Shown: positions 10,900 through 23,147 of the stretch, piece by piece
Layout: each line of letters starts with the position of its first letter
Position numbering within the stretch: the stretch's first letter is position 1
Notes under the pieces: model-generated
Database searches by the model: none
What the model saw: the letters and a program-made list of their open reading frames with translations, nothing else
Told to the model about the DNA's origin: nothing
Assembly: GCA_051530055.1 (NCBI GenBank)
Contig: CM121341.1
Coordinates: 17,980,001-18,044,000 of the forward strand
DNA from: Neoechinorhynchus agilis
Taxonomy: Eukaryota > Acanthocephala
Direction: 5' to 3'
Length of the DNA stretch: 64,000 nucleotides
Translations under genes and position numbers: made by a program

Positions 10900-13165
10900 C
10901 AACTGTGCAAATTTTAGATGCCCTTCTATGAAACGCTTCAAGGGGACGGCCGCGGAAGCGAGGGAGAATTTTGGACATATTGCTCAACAAGCGGGACGAA
11001 CTTTCCGCTTTGATGCCGCTTCTTTAATCCACTTCACACCTCCATGCACCTTTGTATAATCCCGAGGAAGCCGTAGGACGGCAAAAACTCGAAAATAATT
11101 TTTTCTTACAACATCCGGTCCAAGTGTTAATTTAAAAAACTTGATAAATCATGCGGCTGGAAAATCAAGTAATATTTCACAAGTGTGTCTGCTTTTAATC
11201 TTCTTGGTTTCAATATCGGCCATGTTATCAATCTCCAGCATCGGGATATTACACTATTCCTCGTCCGTTAAGTACCTTAGGATACTACGATTGTTGTCTA
11301 ATTGACGCTCTGGATGCTTTTTTCTTTTCTGAGTTCCTTAATTGTGTTGTCAAACAACGAGCCTTGCATCAACTTCTGGTATTTTGAGTCATCGAACCCA
11401 AACGCCACAGACTGTAGTCGTAGGAATTACCTCATAAAGTTTACAGCTTTCTAGGAATCCCGATGCATTTTTGTTGCGGACAATTCTCAAGTACAATTTC
11501 TCCATTAAACGCAGTTGATGTAAAGCAGACTCGCTATAGATCTGCTTGGTTATTGTAAAGAAATTATTCATTATTTTTAGTTTCAATTAGCGATGTTTGA
11601 TTCAGAAATTTTTAAAATCATAGGTTTTATTTTGAGGATATAAACATAATTATTCGCCGTCCTCGTCCTCAATCGTCGAGGTTCTTGCGAGGAGTAACGT
11701 AAGACACGACAGAGTGACTATGGAAGCCATCATGATTCAGCAAACAGGTACTTTTGTTGGCAACAAAGCTGACTACGAACTCAGTCTGCGAGCCCAACCG
11801 GATAAACTATTTGACAATGCTTCTATTAAATTGTAGATTGACTGAAGAAGACCAACGAAAAGGCTGATTGGTCTGATATCAATCAGGCTGGTTCTCACAA
11901 AATCAGAAACTAAATGGCGCATTCGAATATAATCAAAATTATCCTTTCAAACACCATTCCTTTAAAATCCCGTTCTTATCACATCGAACATTTTTGTTTG
12001 TCTATTAATCTTGTGAAATATTACTTGATTTTCCAGCCGCATGATTTATCAAGTTTTTTAAATTGACACTTGGACCAGATGTTGTAGTAATAAAGAAAAA
12101 ATATTTTCGAGTTTTTGCCGTCCTACGGCCTAAGTTGAATCGTGTGAATCCCTGGCTAAGATATGTGGATGATACGTTCATTATCCTAGATCCCAATATG
12201 AGTTCAGCGATACAGCTTGACAAAGAACTGAATAGCTGCCACCAAAATATAAAATGGACAATGGAAGAGGAGGAAAATAATAATTTACCTTTTTTGGACG
12301 TACGAGTAGCACGCCTTCCGGGCAATGGCTTAATGACGTTGGTTTATGGGAAGCAAGGTGTTCCACGTATGGTAGTCGCATGGATCTCTGCTAAACCGAT
12401 CAAATGCAAATTGGCAAGAGCCAAATCGATGTTCATCAGAGCATTTCGGTATTGTTCGGACGATGTACTACTCAAATATGAACTGGATTGAATCTACAAC
12501 AAACTAAAAGTGAGTGGATGCCCAAGGAGGTACATTGAGAAATGTATGAAGGAGGCTCGATATGTTCCTCTGGTGAGAACAGTCAATCAGGAGGAAAAAA
12601 AGCAATTTATCGAGACACCATTCATCAGTGATAGTTGGAACTCTAAAATAAAAACCCTGATCAAACGATTCGATAGTGACAAAATGCCAACTACGTAAAG
12701 TAGGAAGGGTAGGACTCTCCAAGGATTACTCCGACCGGAGGATGAGGATGTTCCTGCTGGATGTGTCTATAAGATCCCATGTTCGAATTGCAGTCTGTCA
12801 TATGTGGGACAAACGAGCAATCTAAAAAGAAGGATGTCTGAACACTGAAGAACAGCTAACAAAAAGGCTGATGTGAGCTCAGTAATTGTGCCCCACAATA
12901 ATTGCAGTGGACATGAAATCAATTTTTATGGCGTCGAGATTCTTGCGAGGAGTGACGTAAGGCACGACAGAGTTACTGGAAGCCATCATGATCCAGCAAA
13001 CACGTACTTTTATTGGCAACAAAGCTGACTACAAACTCAGTATGCGAGTCCCACCGGATAAACTATTTGACCGTGCTTTTTTTAATTTGTAGATTGACTG
13101 AAGGCCAACGATAAGGCCGAAAATTTTCAAGATAAATCTATTTCTGAATCAAACATCGCTAATCA
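10900..13165 (+). mobile_element. Broken Penelope-like element cluster with direct and inverted repeats
   Basis: The plus strand at 12063-12491 encodes the Penelope RT catalytic block (NPWLRYVDDTFIILDPN, then LPFLDVRVARL). Around 12760-12860 lies its GIY-YIG domain (YKIPCSNCSLSYVGQTSN). Sequence 11660-11850 is repeated directly at 12945-13115, the C-terminal end of the element. Sequence 11085-11185 is the inverted copy of 12010-12125. A 24-bp sequence at about 11586-11612 recurs inverted at about 13130-13160. The layout fits a PLE copy (about 11586-13165) next to or inside another partial one. Broken, with several breaks. Confidence 0.65.
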
Positions 13166-13169
13166 AAAA

Positions 13170-13920
13170 ATTGTCAAAGATTTTTCGTTGACATTATTCA
13201 GTAAAGCTTAGTGCACTCATTTTTTTATTTATCTAGAAAGCGAGTCCGTCCACTTGTCGTGACATGAAGAATATATTCCATTGTAAAAGCGTCCAATTGC
13301 TTAAAAACTTAATTTTGCCCGTCAACAAACAATATTGTTAGTAGAGAACGAATGTTCTGGGAATTCAGACATTTTGGCTGTCGTGAATAGTGAAAGGGTA
13401 TACAATTCAATTTATCTTGAAGTTTAATTAAACTTTAAATTCAGAACCAAAAGTTAAGCAACCTTCAAAATAACTTTGTTAGTATTTTGTACAATTTTCC
13501 CGCCGTCTATGGCACATAATGAAGGGACCATGGTGATCAGCGTTGTGCAATCCTGCTATTCTGCCCGAGCCTGCCGACATAATGCAATCACTGATTATTT
13601 ATCGGTTCATTTTTTCTACGAAAACAGAGAATTGCATGGGACACAAAAGTTTGTCAAATAATTATACTGGCAAACAAATTTGTAGCTCTCGTCAATTAAA
13701 AACGAATACTTTTAACTGCTCTCACTCCTTTGGGTAGAGAACAAAGTTTCGCAAGGACACGAATTAACACAACTCTTGTTTTTATAAATTTATTTGTTGT
13801 GGACGATGGTGATTGCACATTTTGTACTTCATCATTGTTCGAGAAAAATGAATTGAGAAACAAATAAATGTCTATTCTAGAATGAAAAGCAGGTATTTAT
13901 TTCTCTATTTCTCTAAAACT
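13170..13920. other. Intergenic with a LINE-tail trace
   Basis: No gene seen. At about 13799-13840 a stretch (GGACGATGGTGATTGCAC) matches the 3' tail of family-1 restriction-like-endonuclease LINEs. Confidence 0.35.
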
Positions 13921-13927
13921 ATAGTCT

Positions 13928-14275
13928 CTAATAACTTCTACTGCAACAACAGCTTTGAGTAGTGCCGGTGATTGGGAAATTGCAATTCGGCGATGGACTT
14001 ATAAAGTGAGGAGTGGGCATTATTCCTTGGCAGGACGATATTTGTCTCAGATTTGTGAAACTTCTGATTGGTTGTGATAGAAATTGATTCTGCCCAAAGG
14101 ATGTTGACGTGTTGCATCGACAAATCTGTGGTTGTGGTTGCTGACAACACAAAGGATTAGAGTTCATGTAGGGATTATACTGGAACAAATTGTGGTTCAT
14201 TAATCCATGTCCCATCGCCCCATGTCGTCTTCTTCGGCCTATTGAATGTTGGTGGCCCATTTTGATATTAAGCAA
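13928..14275 (-). CDS. Small Arg/Cys/Gln-rich protein of unknown function
   Basis: A single open frame of 115 codons. The second methionine (MGHQHSIGRRRRHGAMG) may be the true start, giving MG followed by a block of four arginines. The rest is rich in Asn, Gln, Pro and Cys (CCQQPQPQICRCN), and it ends in CCCSRSY. No transmembrane segment. No family recognised. It resembles in layout (MG, then four basic residues, then low complexity) the 59-residue protein at 37043-37222, but similarity is compositional only. Low-complexity small proteins of this sort are common as cuticle, spermatid or secreted structural proteins. I cannot choose between these. Confidence 0.4.
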   Translation of the reverse strand: MLNIKMGHQHSIGRRRRHGAMGHGLMNHNLFQYNPYMNSNPLCCQQPQPQICRCNTSTSFGQNQFLSQPIRSFTNLRQISSCQGIMPTPHFISPSPNCNFPITGTTQSCCCSRSY

Positions 14276-15780
14276 TGATTTTAGGCTAAGAACGATGATC
14301 GTATTGAAAAGACTGAGTGATGATCGGCTTTCATGGTTTGTAACATTTGATTGAACGCTAATTTATTGCTTTTATTTGTTTTGAACAATTAGCGTAACAT
14401 AGCTTCGTGCGTGACTTAATTCAGGGGAAAATTATCGTCGTAAATGTGCGTGAATAATCACCCACACAATTACTCGCCCTTGAGTCCATAAAAGACGAAA
14501 AATCGTCTTGGAAAAATCTACAACTTGGTTTAGTTTCATCGCTCTGTCAAGAAATGTACGGCGCTTATTACGAATAAAAAAAGAATCATACTATCCTTGA
14601 TCAACCTACAATGTGTACCCTTCCTGTTACTGCTCACCGCCTTAAAAAAAGTGGATGTTCAATACAGTAACTTCAATAATCCTGTCATTTAAGCATCGTT
14701 AAATTTATTTTCGATGTTGTAGGTACCAATTTATCGCATTTTAATGAATATGAGAAATCGGATTTAAAAACCAACAATTCAATTAGTTATAGCTCGATAA
14801 AAGAATCCATCCTGCATAAAGCAATACTTTTTGAGTGTTTCATTTCAACTTGAAATTTACAGATAGTGAGGTTTGATGAACACTCCTAGCTCATTTCACA
14901 GCTAATTTTTCTCAAAAACATTTAAATTTCCTCACGATTTCATATTTACTCCACCTTCATTCACCAAAATAGCTAATTGTAATTTTCAGGTAAACGATTT
15001 GGTTGTAATTGAATTTGTGATTTGATATCAATAATATTATCAGTGCGTTCCGAAATGTTGGGTGCCACACGATTATCAAAACATTCTAAGTGACATAATA
15101 TACAGATTTTTTCACTAATAAAAGCTCCGATAAACGACTAAAAAAGAAATGAAAAATTCAAGAAGCATAATTTTCTTCAAGAATCAATTATCAGCCTTGG
15201 AAAAAGAAGAAAATCGCTTGGAAATGTAATAGATTGTTTTGCTTTTGGAACGTAGATAGTTCGAAAAGTTATCAATAAGTATAGCATAGTTAAATTTACT
15301 AATCACGAAGCAATCCTTAAAGCAAAAATCAAATCAATTCATAAAGAAACTAGGGAAAGTTTTGGAAATTAAAAAAAAGTAACTGACGATGTAATAATCA
15401 TGAAAAATTCAATAGCTAGAAAAAGTATCATTTCCGCTTCCGTTAAAGTAATTTGTATTTAAAATTCAGTCTAATGGAAAGACGAATAAATTCAGATATA
15501 CAGGGATCTTAGCAAGTGTTTTCAAGTTTGGCGAACCAGAAATTTTCTACTCTATTCTACTTTAAGCCGTGTAGCAGTGATCATTAAAATAGCTGGGCAT
15601 ATCGATAATCGAGCATGTAACATTAGCGCCATAAAAATTGCTTTATTTGGCCAAAAACAGCACTTAAATGTATTTAATTAACGTCGTAAGAAAAGGTGAG
15701 TATCTGAATGATATATAAGAGAGAGTTATAGTTGCAGTGAAGACACGCCCTGTAAAAGGCATTATATTACTAAGAAATAC
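14276..15780. other. Gene-free AT-rich region
   Basis: About 1.5 kb with no credible coding frame. At about 15790-15860 there is a weak match (CTTCACCATAAT, then GCCGAAGGAATTTCTC) to the dispersed repeat family seen at 37.6, 45.2, 47.5 and 56.3 kb. Confidence 0.35.
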
Positions 15781-16112
15781 CTCTTAACCTGGAGTATCTT
15801 CACCATAATTCTCACTTCGTCATGCCGAAGGAATTTCTCTATATGATAAATAAGAGAAAGTACATCAGATCTTCAAGGAAAAGGAGTTGAAAACATTACT
15901 CGCCGTAACCCACGTTTCCACCATCTTGATCATGTTCTTGCTTTTCAGAAAGCATTACCTGGAGAACGATCCGATCGCTTGTACAATTGATGCCGATTTT
16001 TGTTTTCGCCAACGTCAAGTAAGAAAGGATTATATGTTGTCGGCACTATATTTTCGGCTCATAAGACCGAAACCAGTAATCAGATTAATCTCCGTGAGTG
16101 AGAATAGCTTCG

Positions 16113-17804
16113 ATGGCACACAAACCACGAAATAATTCGTCGAATGATGCCTATGCCAGTCGAGATTTTCACTGGATTACGGTTCCGGCCGGCAAACAGG
16201 GTTCTGCAAAGGCTGTTATATACACTAAAACGAGACTTTTGTACTTGGAAGAAGACAAACTAACTTTGAAAGATGAAAAGGAGTCGGGCGGAAGCGTCTA
16301 TGAGATGTTTCAACGAAGAAGAGATAAATCCCACAAGCCAACAAATTGTCTGCCATGTTCTAATGATTACAAACCTCCTATTCATAGGGCACAGTCTGTT
16401 ACCAACTTAAACTCAAGAACGAACATACAGTCTTGGAATATTGGGCCTCAGTTACAAAGAGCAGCTTCACAATCTTTACTTCCCAGCTATGATAATCAGT
16501 CGTTACCCATGGCCTATCCAACATCTTATTGGCAGCCGTGGCACAATATTTCCTACCGGTCGTCATTACAAGCTCCACATCCACATTTCCATAACAATCT
16601 GTGCCCAAACTGTGCAACACACCATAATGTGACGAACTTTAATAGCCAAACAGCGCTAGCGACTCCGTGGTTTCAAGTTACTCCTCCTACAACCATCGTG
16701 CCAAATTCATTTCAAAGAACCAATTCAATGATGGAAATGAACAGGACCGGAATTCGAGGGCTTTATGTAAATGAATCGGTGCCCCCAATAATAAAAGCAA
16801 CGAAACTACGTCGCGATTTACCACCCAGGCCTAAACAAACAAGCGCTCGTCCACCTTGGATAGAAAATGTGGCTCCTACGATGACTGTAGCGAATCAGGT
16901 TTTAATACATAACGATACAGAACCGCAAATATTCCGATCGCGATCCATATCGCAAATATATTTCGCGAAGAACGTAGAGAGATCAACAACTCATCCAAAA
17001 CTGATTAGTAAAAAGTCACAATACTTAAAGCAGAGTTATCGGTCCGAAGAAAACAGTAAAGACTACCTGGGATCCAAGAGGAAACCCTGGCAGATTGAAG
17101 AGCGCTACTTGAGCCGATCATCATCGCAAACATTAAAAAATCCTTCATTATGTCAAGCTTGTTCGGCAGAAAAAAACACCATAAACTTTTTAAGTAACAA
17201 TATAGCGCCAATCACTCCCTGCCCTGAAATGAAGCCGAATAAAGAAATTTCGAATTCGAATACTCATGCTATGCCATTTAAAAATGTGAATTGCTCGACA
17301 TACGATGACGAACATCCATCAAAAGTCGAATATCAAAGGATTATAAGGATCCCAAAATTTCCTCGGGCAAGTTTGCTCAAGCAAGCAGACTCCGAGTTGA
17401 ATCTAAATGAAAACATCATTAAAGAATCTCGATCAAAGGAACCCAGAATTATAAAGATTCCAAAACTTCCACCAAAATTGCCAAGGAAACCGAAATGTTC
17501 AGTTGCGCGGGGTTTTCAATGCTCATCTCCTTATGTCGCAAACGCAGTTGCTGCGACTGCAGCAGCTACTCAATTGGTACATGAGAAGGGTGATCGGATA
17601 TTTGACCCATTATCCAAATGCAGTAATCAAACACGAGAATGTCATAAGATGGTTGTGGTGGTCGACTGTGTTTCCGATCGCACTAATTCTACGGATTGCT
17701 CTAAGTGCTCGACAATCCAAAGTCCAAAAGGATGGAGATTACGCAATGGAAAGTGGGTGAGAACAAATTGTGATTGCGACTCTTGTGGAAACTGTCTCGA
17801 TTAA
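16113..17804 (+). CDS. Unrecognised 563-residue protein, low-complexity with Cys-rich C-terminus
   Basis: A long uninterrupted frame starting at ATG 16113 (MAHKPRNNSSNDAY). The N-terminal 60 residues look folded (SRDFHWITVPAGKQGSAKAV, RLLYLEEDKLTLKDEKE). A long, probably disordered middle follows, rich in Ser, Asn, Pro and Gln, with two related basic-proline blocks: RIIRIPKFPRASLLK (around residue 410) and RIIKIPKLPPKLPRKPK (around 450). It ends with an alanine run (NAVAATAAATQ) and a Cys-rich tail (GWRLRNGKWVRTNCDCDSC). No signal peptide, no membrane segment, no domain I can name. The length and absence of stops in 36% GC sequence make it certainly coding. The proline blocks could be SH3 or kinase docking sites (inference). 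Confidence 0.75.
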   Translation: MAHKPRNNSSNDAYASRDFHWITVPAGKQGSAKAVIYTKTRLLYLEEDKLTLKDEKESGGSVYEMFQRRRDKSHKPTNCLPCSNDYKPPIHRAQSVTNLNSRTNIQSWNIGPQLQRAASQSLLPSYDNQSLPMAYPTSYWQPWHNISYRSSLQAPHPHFHNNLCPNCATHHNVTNFNSQTALATPWFQVTPPTTIVPNSFQRTNSMMEMNRTGIRGLYVNESVPPIIKATKLRRDLPPRPKQTSARPPWIENVAPTMTVANQVLIHNDTEPQIFRSRSISQIYFAKNVERSTTHPKLISKKSQYLKQSYRSEENSKDYLGSKRKPWQIEERYLSRSSSQTLKNPSLCQACSAEKNTINFLSNNIAPITPCPEMKPNKEISNSNTHAMPFKNVNCSTYDDEHPSKVEYQRIIRIPKFPRASLLKQADSELNLNENIIKESRSKEPRIIKIPKLPPKLPRKPKCSVARGFQCSSPYVANAVAATAAATQLVHEKGDRIFDPLSKCSNQTRECHKMVVVVDCVSDRTNSTDCSKCSTIQSPKGWRLRNGKWVRTNCDCDSCGNCLD

Positions 17805-19230
17805 GGCAATTTCAAACATCTTTCAAATTTGTTAGATGCTTAATCGTGCACTAGTGTTATTAATAGTTAAAAAGTTGTTGTTAAAATCAATTTTCAATGT
17901 AAAAGTTCAACGGAAACGTCGGATGTGCTACTTAATATGCACGAAGTCATTCATGCATTGACTATTGGATGAAACTTATTAATTCCTGATATTTCGTCCG
18001 TCTCGTTTTACTTCTTCAGGCTGCTTGTAAGATTTTTTACTGTAAATCTGTAGATTCTGATCACCCTACTCTACTTGGAGCTCGTGCTTCATTCTAATCG
18101 GTACCACTTTTCCAATATTTACCCCATAACCTCATATTTGTTTTTGTCTATCTATTGCATAAATTAGAGCTACCTCCACAATCCATCAAAGGAAGGTATT
18201 TACCTATAAAGATAAATATAGATATATTAGTCGATCGACTGTTGACCAACCATCGTTCAACAACGCTTTCAACAATGCTATCAATGTCTTACGAGCGCTA
18301 ATCATGAGATCTTGCGCAAATACCGTGTCTGACAATTTACTTTATCGGTCTTTTCCACAATATATTCAGATTTGACGGTCTGACACATCGTAGCCCCAAA
18401 TGTTTATGCAATTCCTATTGCGATTAATACGGTTATAAGGAGTTTTAGTGAATTACGAATATCGATCGATTCATAGATATTGTGTTGGAGTATCTGACCC
18501 ATTACGCGAGAGGCATTGTTAAAGTCGAATGTAAATTTCGACTGATTGCATCAGTTACTACCAATTCAACTTTAAAATAAGCAAGTAAGGTCACAATTGC
18601 ACGACATGAGCGTTCGTTTGACTCGGGAACCCGGGATTATCACCCCTAATGCGAAAGGCGATTGAATCCTTAAACGCAGAACTGAAGAGGTGGTAGGTTG
18701 AAACGCAGAACGCTGATTTAGCGTACCCAAGGAGTGCCAACGGGATTTTGTCGAGAGGGTTTTCGTTATCCGCATGGATCGAGTCTCCGAGTTTCATCGC
18801 TAAACTCCAACCTTTTCCAGAAAATCCATGTCAATCTTCAACATCTATTTCCTTTTTCGTTATTTATCAAAATTATATCACTTTTCTCTTCTCCTATACT
18901 TGAAACCGTTCTTGTTTATTCCAACATATCAATTCCTTCAATCTTTAGCATATTTTTTAACCTTCCTCCATTCCTTCAATTTCGCATATAAAACTACCCT
19001 CTTAACTTGCAAAAATTCCTTTCTTAATTAAATTTCTGATATATCAATTTTAAACCGTATCCTCCAGCATTTAGGATCTTTCTCTATATTTTCCGATTTT
19101 TTCATCACCCCATCTTTTCGAAGAATTAAATGCCCATTCTTTTAGATTGATTTTTCTTTATATCTTCACGTCTCCTCTCTTTCAAGAATTTCAAGTTATT
19201 TTCGTGTTTTCCACTGCAACAAATGATGTT
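17805..19230. other. Intergenic, no gene seen
   Basis: No coding signal. On the minus strand near 17985-18020 there is CTGAAGA followed after 17 nt by CGAAATATC. It keeps hammerhead-like core words, but the sequence between them does not pair, so it is at best a decayed ribozyme. Confidence 0.3.
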
Positions 19231-19990
19231 TCAAAAGCATGGAAAAAAAATGCCGGCTGAACTCAATATTTTGCGCAAACTGCATGATATTTTTTTGCCT
19301 GGGAGCTTCATGTACTTACTCTCTGCCCATATTTAAAGGGGTCACCCAAGGCGCCGTACTTTCCCCTCTCCTCCTTGACATTTTTCTAAATGACCTCCAT
19401 CCCCTCGCTCCCTCTACCAAATATTTTCTTTATGCAGATGACCTCACAGTCATTACCATCGCATCTCCCTCTCTCTCCATCTCCACAACCATGAGATTTG
19501 CGAGCCTGCAAAATTTGCTCCAAGACCTCCCAGCAAACGAAGAACACCTTTCCAAAATCTTCGATAAATACACGACTTCCCTGCGTTCCCTTCCATCTAA
19601 ATTTCTCCCATTCATCTCGCCAATGGAACCCGTACAAAATACACGATGTCCGAACAGATTCAATCCGCCTCTCCCTCGCACCACACTATATAAAAATCAT
19701 TTTTTGCCATCGCACAATCAACCCATGAGTCTACGGCCTGATGCGGCGACTTGCAGCTCTTCCAAGTTACAGTCTCAATCAAACAGCGCGAATCCAAACC
19801 CCTACTGAATAGTCCCACCCGAACGGAAATCCTCCTACCGAACACTCTCACCCGAACGGACTTCCTCCTAATAGTTCCCACCGACCGAACCCGTAATATT
19901 CTCAATAATCAACAACCGCATTCTTTGGACAAATATGAGGACCCAAAAGTACATGAGGTTCAAAAAGAATGCCAAAGGATGACCTTGTGA
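19230..19990 (+). mobile_element. Jockey-like LINE fragment (RT core and 3' part)
   Basis: The RT motifs GVTQGAVLSPLL (box B) and YFLYADDLTV (catalytic box C) are in one frame at 19330-19450. Downstream is the C-terminal stretch also seen at 31.9-32.2 kb (NPPLxRT). 5'-truncated and broken by frame changes. GVxQG...SPLLF with YADD is typical of the jockey superfamily. Confidence 0.65.
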
Positions 19991-20744
19991 AATAACGATG
20001 GATTAAAGTATCGAGAAATCTTTACATTGTGAAAAAGTCCTCTCCCGAATCTAGAAAACAAAAATAATCAGCGAATGAGCCAGAAGTACCGAGCGCCACA
20101 ATTTTAATGAGGCGCTGGTGATGGCGCCAGAAGACTAAGAAGAGCGGTGTTTTAAGCTCGGTACTTGTCTAAAATAAAACAGAAGAATGTGAAAATGGTT
20201 TTTACGGATAAGGACAGTCTCGCATGCTATTGTTTCGGATTGAGATTTCCCTAAGTGTTAGCTTTGTGATTTAAGAATTTTCTCAAAAAGCCTTTATGAT
20301 TTGTTGTAAAGATAATTCATTGTTATTTGTCGATAGGAGAAAATAAATGAAATTAAGATTTTATTGGATATTTCGATATACTATCTCGGATCTTCTTCAG
20401 CGATTGTAAATTGTTTCGAGATAGAAGTGAAAATTAGAAAGCTATTTTTCGCTTCGAAAAAGAAGTGACTCTTTAAATTCCCTATTTTTCAGGTCGAATA
20501 AAAACTCGATTGTCAAAGGTCCGTGTCAAAATAACAGGTTTTGTATCGATATAACACCTTTTTTTACTTTTTCTTTTATAATAAACAATTTCTAATGACT
20601 GAACTGCTTTATTATTCCACAGCTCAGCCAAAGAATTCTGCTGATTTTTTTATCTTTAGGAAGTTTGATCGCCGCCTTCGACCAATAATCGACAACTTAC
20701 CTTTTGAGATTTGCGTACTTCTATTTATATTTTCAATCACAGGA
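19991..20744. other. Region upstream of PCMT1
   Basis: No gene. It includes the presumed PCMT1 promoter. A minus-strand CTGAAGA ... CGAAATATC pair near 20365-20400 again resembles a decayed hammerhead, with poor helix II. Confidence 0.3.
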
Positions 20745-21465
20745 ATGACTTGGCTTGCTGCCAATTCAATGCGAGAGCTCTTGGAAAACCTTAAAAGTAA
20801 AAGTCCGTTTTTGATCCCTATTAATTCTAATGACCGTAGGGGCAAACGTGATCGTAACTCAACAAGTATACGATGTGATGCTAAAAGTTGATCGAAAATT
20901 CTTTTGTCCGAACAATACTTACAACGATTCTCCTCAAAGTATCGGATATTCTGTAACGATATCAGCACCTCACATGCATGCTCATGCTCTTGAGATTCTT
21001 CGAAGCAATCTCCAGCCCGGAAAACGCGTTTTGGACGTTGGCAGCGGATCTGGATACTTGTGTGCTTGTTTCGCCTACATGGTACAACCCAGTGGAAAGG
21101 TTGTGGGAGTTGAACATATCAAACAACTCGTTGATAAGTCAGTGGAGAATTTAAATTCTCTGGACTCAGGGTTACTGAATAGTGGTCTTATAGAGATCAT
21201 CGAAGCCGACGGTAGGGAAGGAAATGCTGAGAACAGCCCATATGATGCAATTCACGTTGGTGCGGCTTGTACTTCAAAGCCTCAAAGTCTAATTGATCAA
21301 TTGAATCCGGGAGGAGTTTTGCTTGCACCAGTCGGGTCTCTTTTTCAAACAATGATTAAGTACATAAAAGGAGAAGATGGAAAGGTCAAAGAAGAACAAC
21401 TAATGGATGTTAGATACGTACCTTTAACCGATAAAAAATACCAGGTTGGTAATGAGGATCTGTGA
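20745..21465 (+). CDS. PCMT1: Protein-L-isoaspartate O-methyltransferase
   Basis: Cytosolic repair enzyme that methylates isoaspartyl residues using S-adenosylmethionine. Two exons, 20745-20796 and 20840-21465, are separated by a 43-bp intron (gtaaaa to ccgtag) and give 225 residues, the normal size. The N-terminus MTWLAANSMRELLENLK matches the family's MAW...LI.NL start. Then come DVMLKVDRKFF, the signature SPQSIGYSVTISAPHMHA, SAM motif I (VLDVGSGSGYL), post-I VVGVEH, DAIHVGAACTSKPQ and the C-terminal VRYVPLTDKKYQ. The frame is intact with every signature block. AATAAA occurs about 180 bp after the stop. Confidence 0.93.
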
Positions 21466-22003
21466 GTTATTGTAACCTTAGCTCTCAAATCTGTCTTGTT
21501 TCACATGCGCTAAAACATATCCGAGATGTACCACATTAAAAAAGTTCTTTTAAAATATACGAATTAATATTTCCCGAAATCACATTTTTATCTTAATTAT
21601 GGATTAAAAATGGACACTTATCTTTAGACGGATACAATTTAGAAAGAAAATAAATCAATTATTTTTAAAAAGCCACATACACACAGTTTACAATTAATTA
21701 AAGAAACCGACTAAAGGTTTACTGAAATCGGATAGTGAAGCGACCGCAAAGGAGAATAAGGTTTTAGTAGATTCCATCAGTATGCTAAACCCGAATGAAG
21801 ATTTGTTGGAAACGAATGGCGTTCTAAAGACTGAGAATATTTCGACTTTTACTAGAAACTTGGTACCACCCTTAGAGGATATTCAGCCCGTAGTACTTTG
21901 TGATTCCAATATTCACGGAGAAAATCGATTTACTGTTTGTATCCAACTTCCTGAATACAATACGTGAGTGCATTTTTATAATAGCTAGAGTTGCCCAATT
22001 GCC

Positions 22004-22036
22004 GACGTTTCGGAAATTTATTCTTTCCATCTTCAG
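22004..22036 (-). ncRNA. Hammerhead ribozyme in PLE terminal repeat (minus strand)
   Basis: On the minus strand: CTGAAGA, helix II TGGAAA/TTTCC with a 7-nt loop, GAAA, then CGTC. GAA-ACGT-C gives a two-base-pair palindromic helix III and a GTC cleavage triplet, the form known from Penelope-associated hammerheads. Confidence 0.75.
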
Positions 22037-23114
22037 GATAACGTTAACAGCCACACAATTTGTAAAACGCGCACGTAGAACCCAGCGTTAAACTAACGCT
22101 GACGTAAGCAATCAATTGTCACACTAATCGTAGAGTTTGAGAGTATTAAACATCTCATTGAATTTGATATTGATAATTGGTTTGTCGTGTTTAATGATTA
22201 ATGCTTCGGCGGTTCTCAGTCTGTGCCTGTCGGTATCTTTGACAAGGATCTTGAAACATTTCTCAAATGGCGTTGGGTAGGATCCGTTGTGCGATTCATC
22301 CATGTGCTTCCTAATAGCGCTCGCTTTATATGTATGTTGTTTGATTCTGTCACTCAACTTGCAAGTTGTGTAGCCAACATAAGACGCGTTACAGCCGTCT
22401 TTATTGCATGTAAATTGGTACACAACGTTACAGGTGTCAAGGACTGCAGTTCTGGTTTTTTCTGTCAAACATGAGTGGAGCGTTTTTGTTTTGTAAAAGC
22501 AACGGACGTCTATTCTTTTCGAGCTGTCTGTCGGCTTCGTGTGTTTATCCAGTATATCTTGCAGCTCCTTCTTTTCTCGTTTCTCGTTTGATGGATCGTC
22601 CGTTTCATAGCAGAAGGGTATTGTGTTGTCGTTTGGAATATCTAATGGCGTACAAAGTTTCTTGTAGGCTCGTTTAATTGCACCATCTACTACCTTAATT
22701 GGGTATGATGCATTTACTAGTGATTGCCTGATCCTCTTAAGTTCCTTGTTAGTATCTTCAGTTGTAGTGGAGTATCTTATCGCTATGTTTATTAGCGCAT
22801 CAGCTACGGACCTTTTATATTTGTATGGAGTCACTGAATCAAAGTTAGTGTAGAAACCATTATCCGATGGCTTATGGTATACTGAGGTTGATAGGGGTCT
22901 ATCTGGTTTTAGTGAGAGTCGAAGATCCAAAAAGCGAAAGTCATTACTGTCAAACGTTTCAACAGTGAGTTTCAATCTGGATATAGTTTCAATTAAGTTC
23001 TTGAAGGATATTACATCGTCGCCGGTCTTAAAGATGGCCAGTATGTCATCTACATATCTAGCGTAAAAGATTGGTTTGACTTCTTGAGCAATTCCAAAGG
23101 TCTGTAACGTTACC

Positions 23115-23147
23115 CTGAAGATGGAAAGAATAAATTTCCGAAACGTC
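23115..23147 (+). ncRNA. Hammerhead ribozyme in opposite PLE terminal repeat (plus strand)
   Basis: Same 33-nt sequence as at 22004-22036 but on the plus strand, so one ribozyme reads outward or inward from each end. Core, helix II and GTC site all intact. Confidence 0.75.

Noticed and set aside
15887-16091. Open frame with a hydrophobic helix (STILIMFLLF) ending at a good donor (TCCGTGAGTGAG) just before the orphan gene
   Set aside because: No ATG at its head, no acceptor upstream that I trust, and no partner exon. Could be a 5' UTR exon but I cannot support a CDS.
18000-18020. Hammerhead-like words CTGAAGA and CGAAATATC (minus strand)
   Set aside because: The sequence between them cannot form helix II. 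The similar pair near 20.38 kb fails for the same reason.
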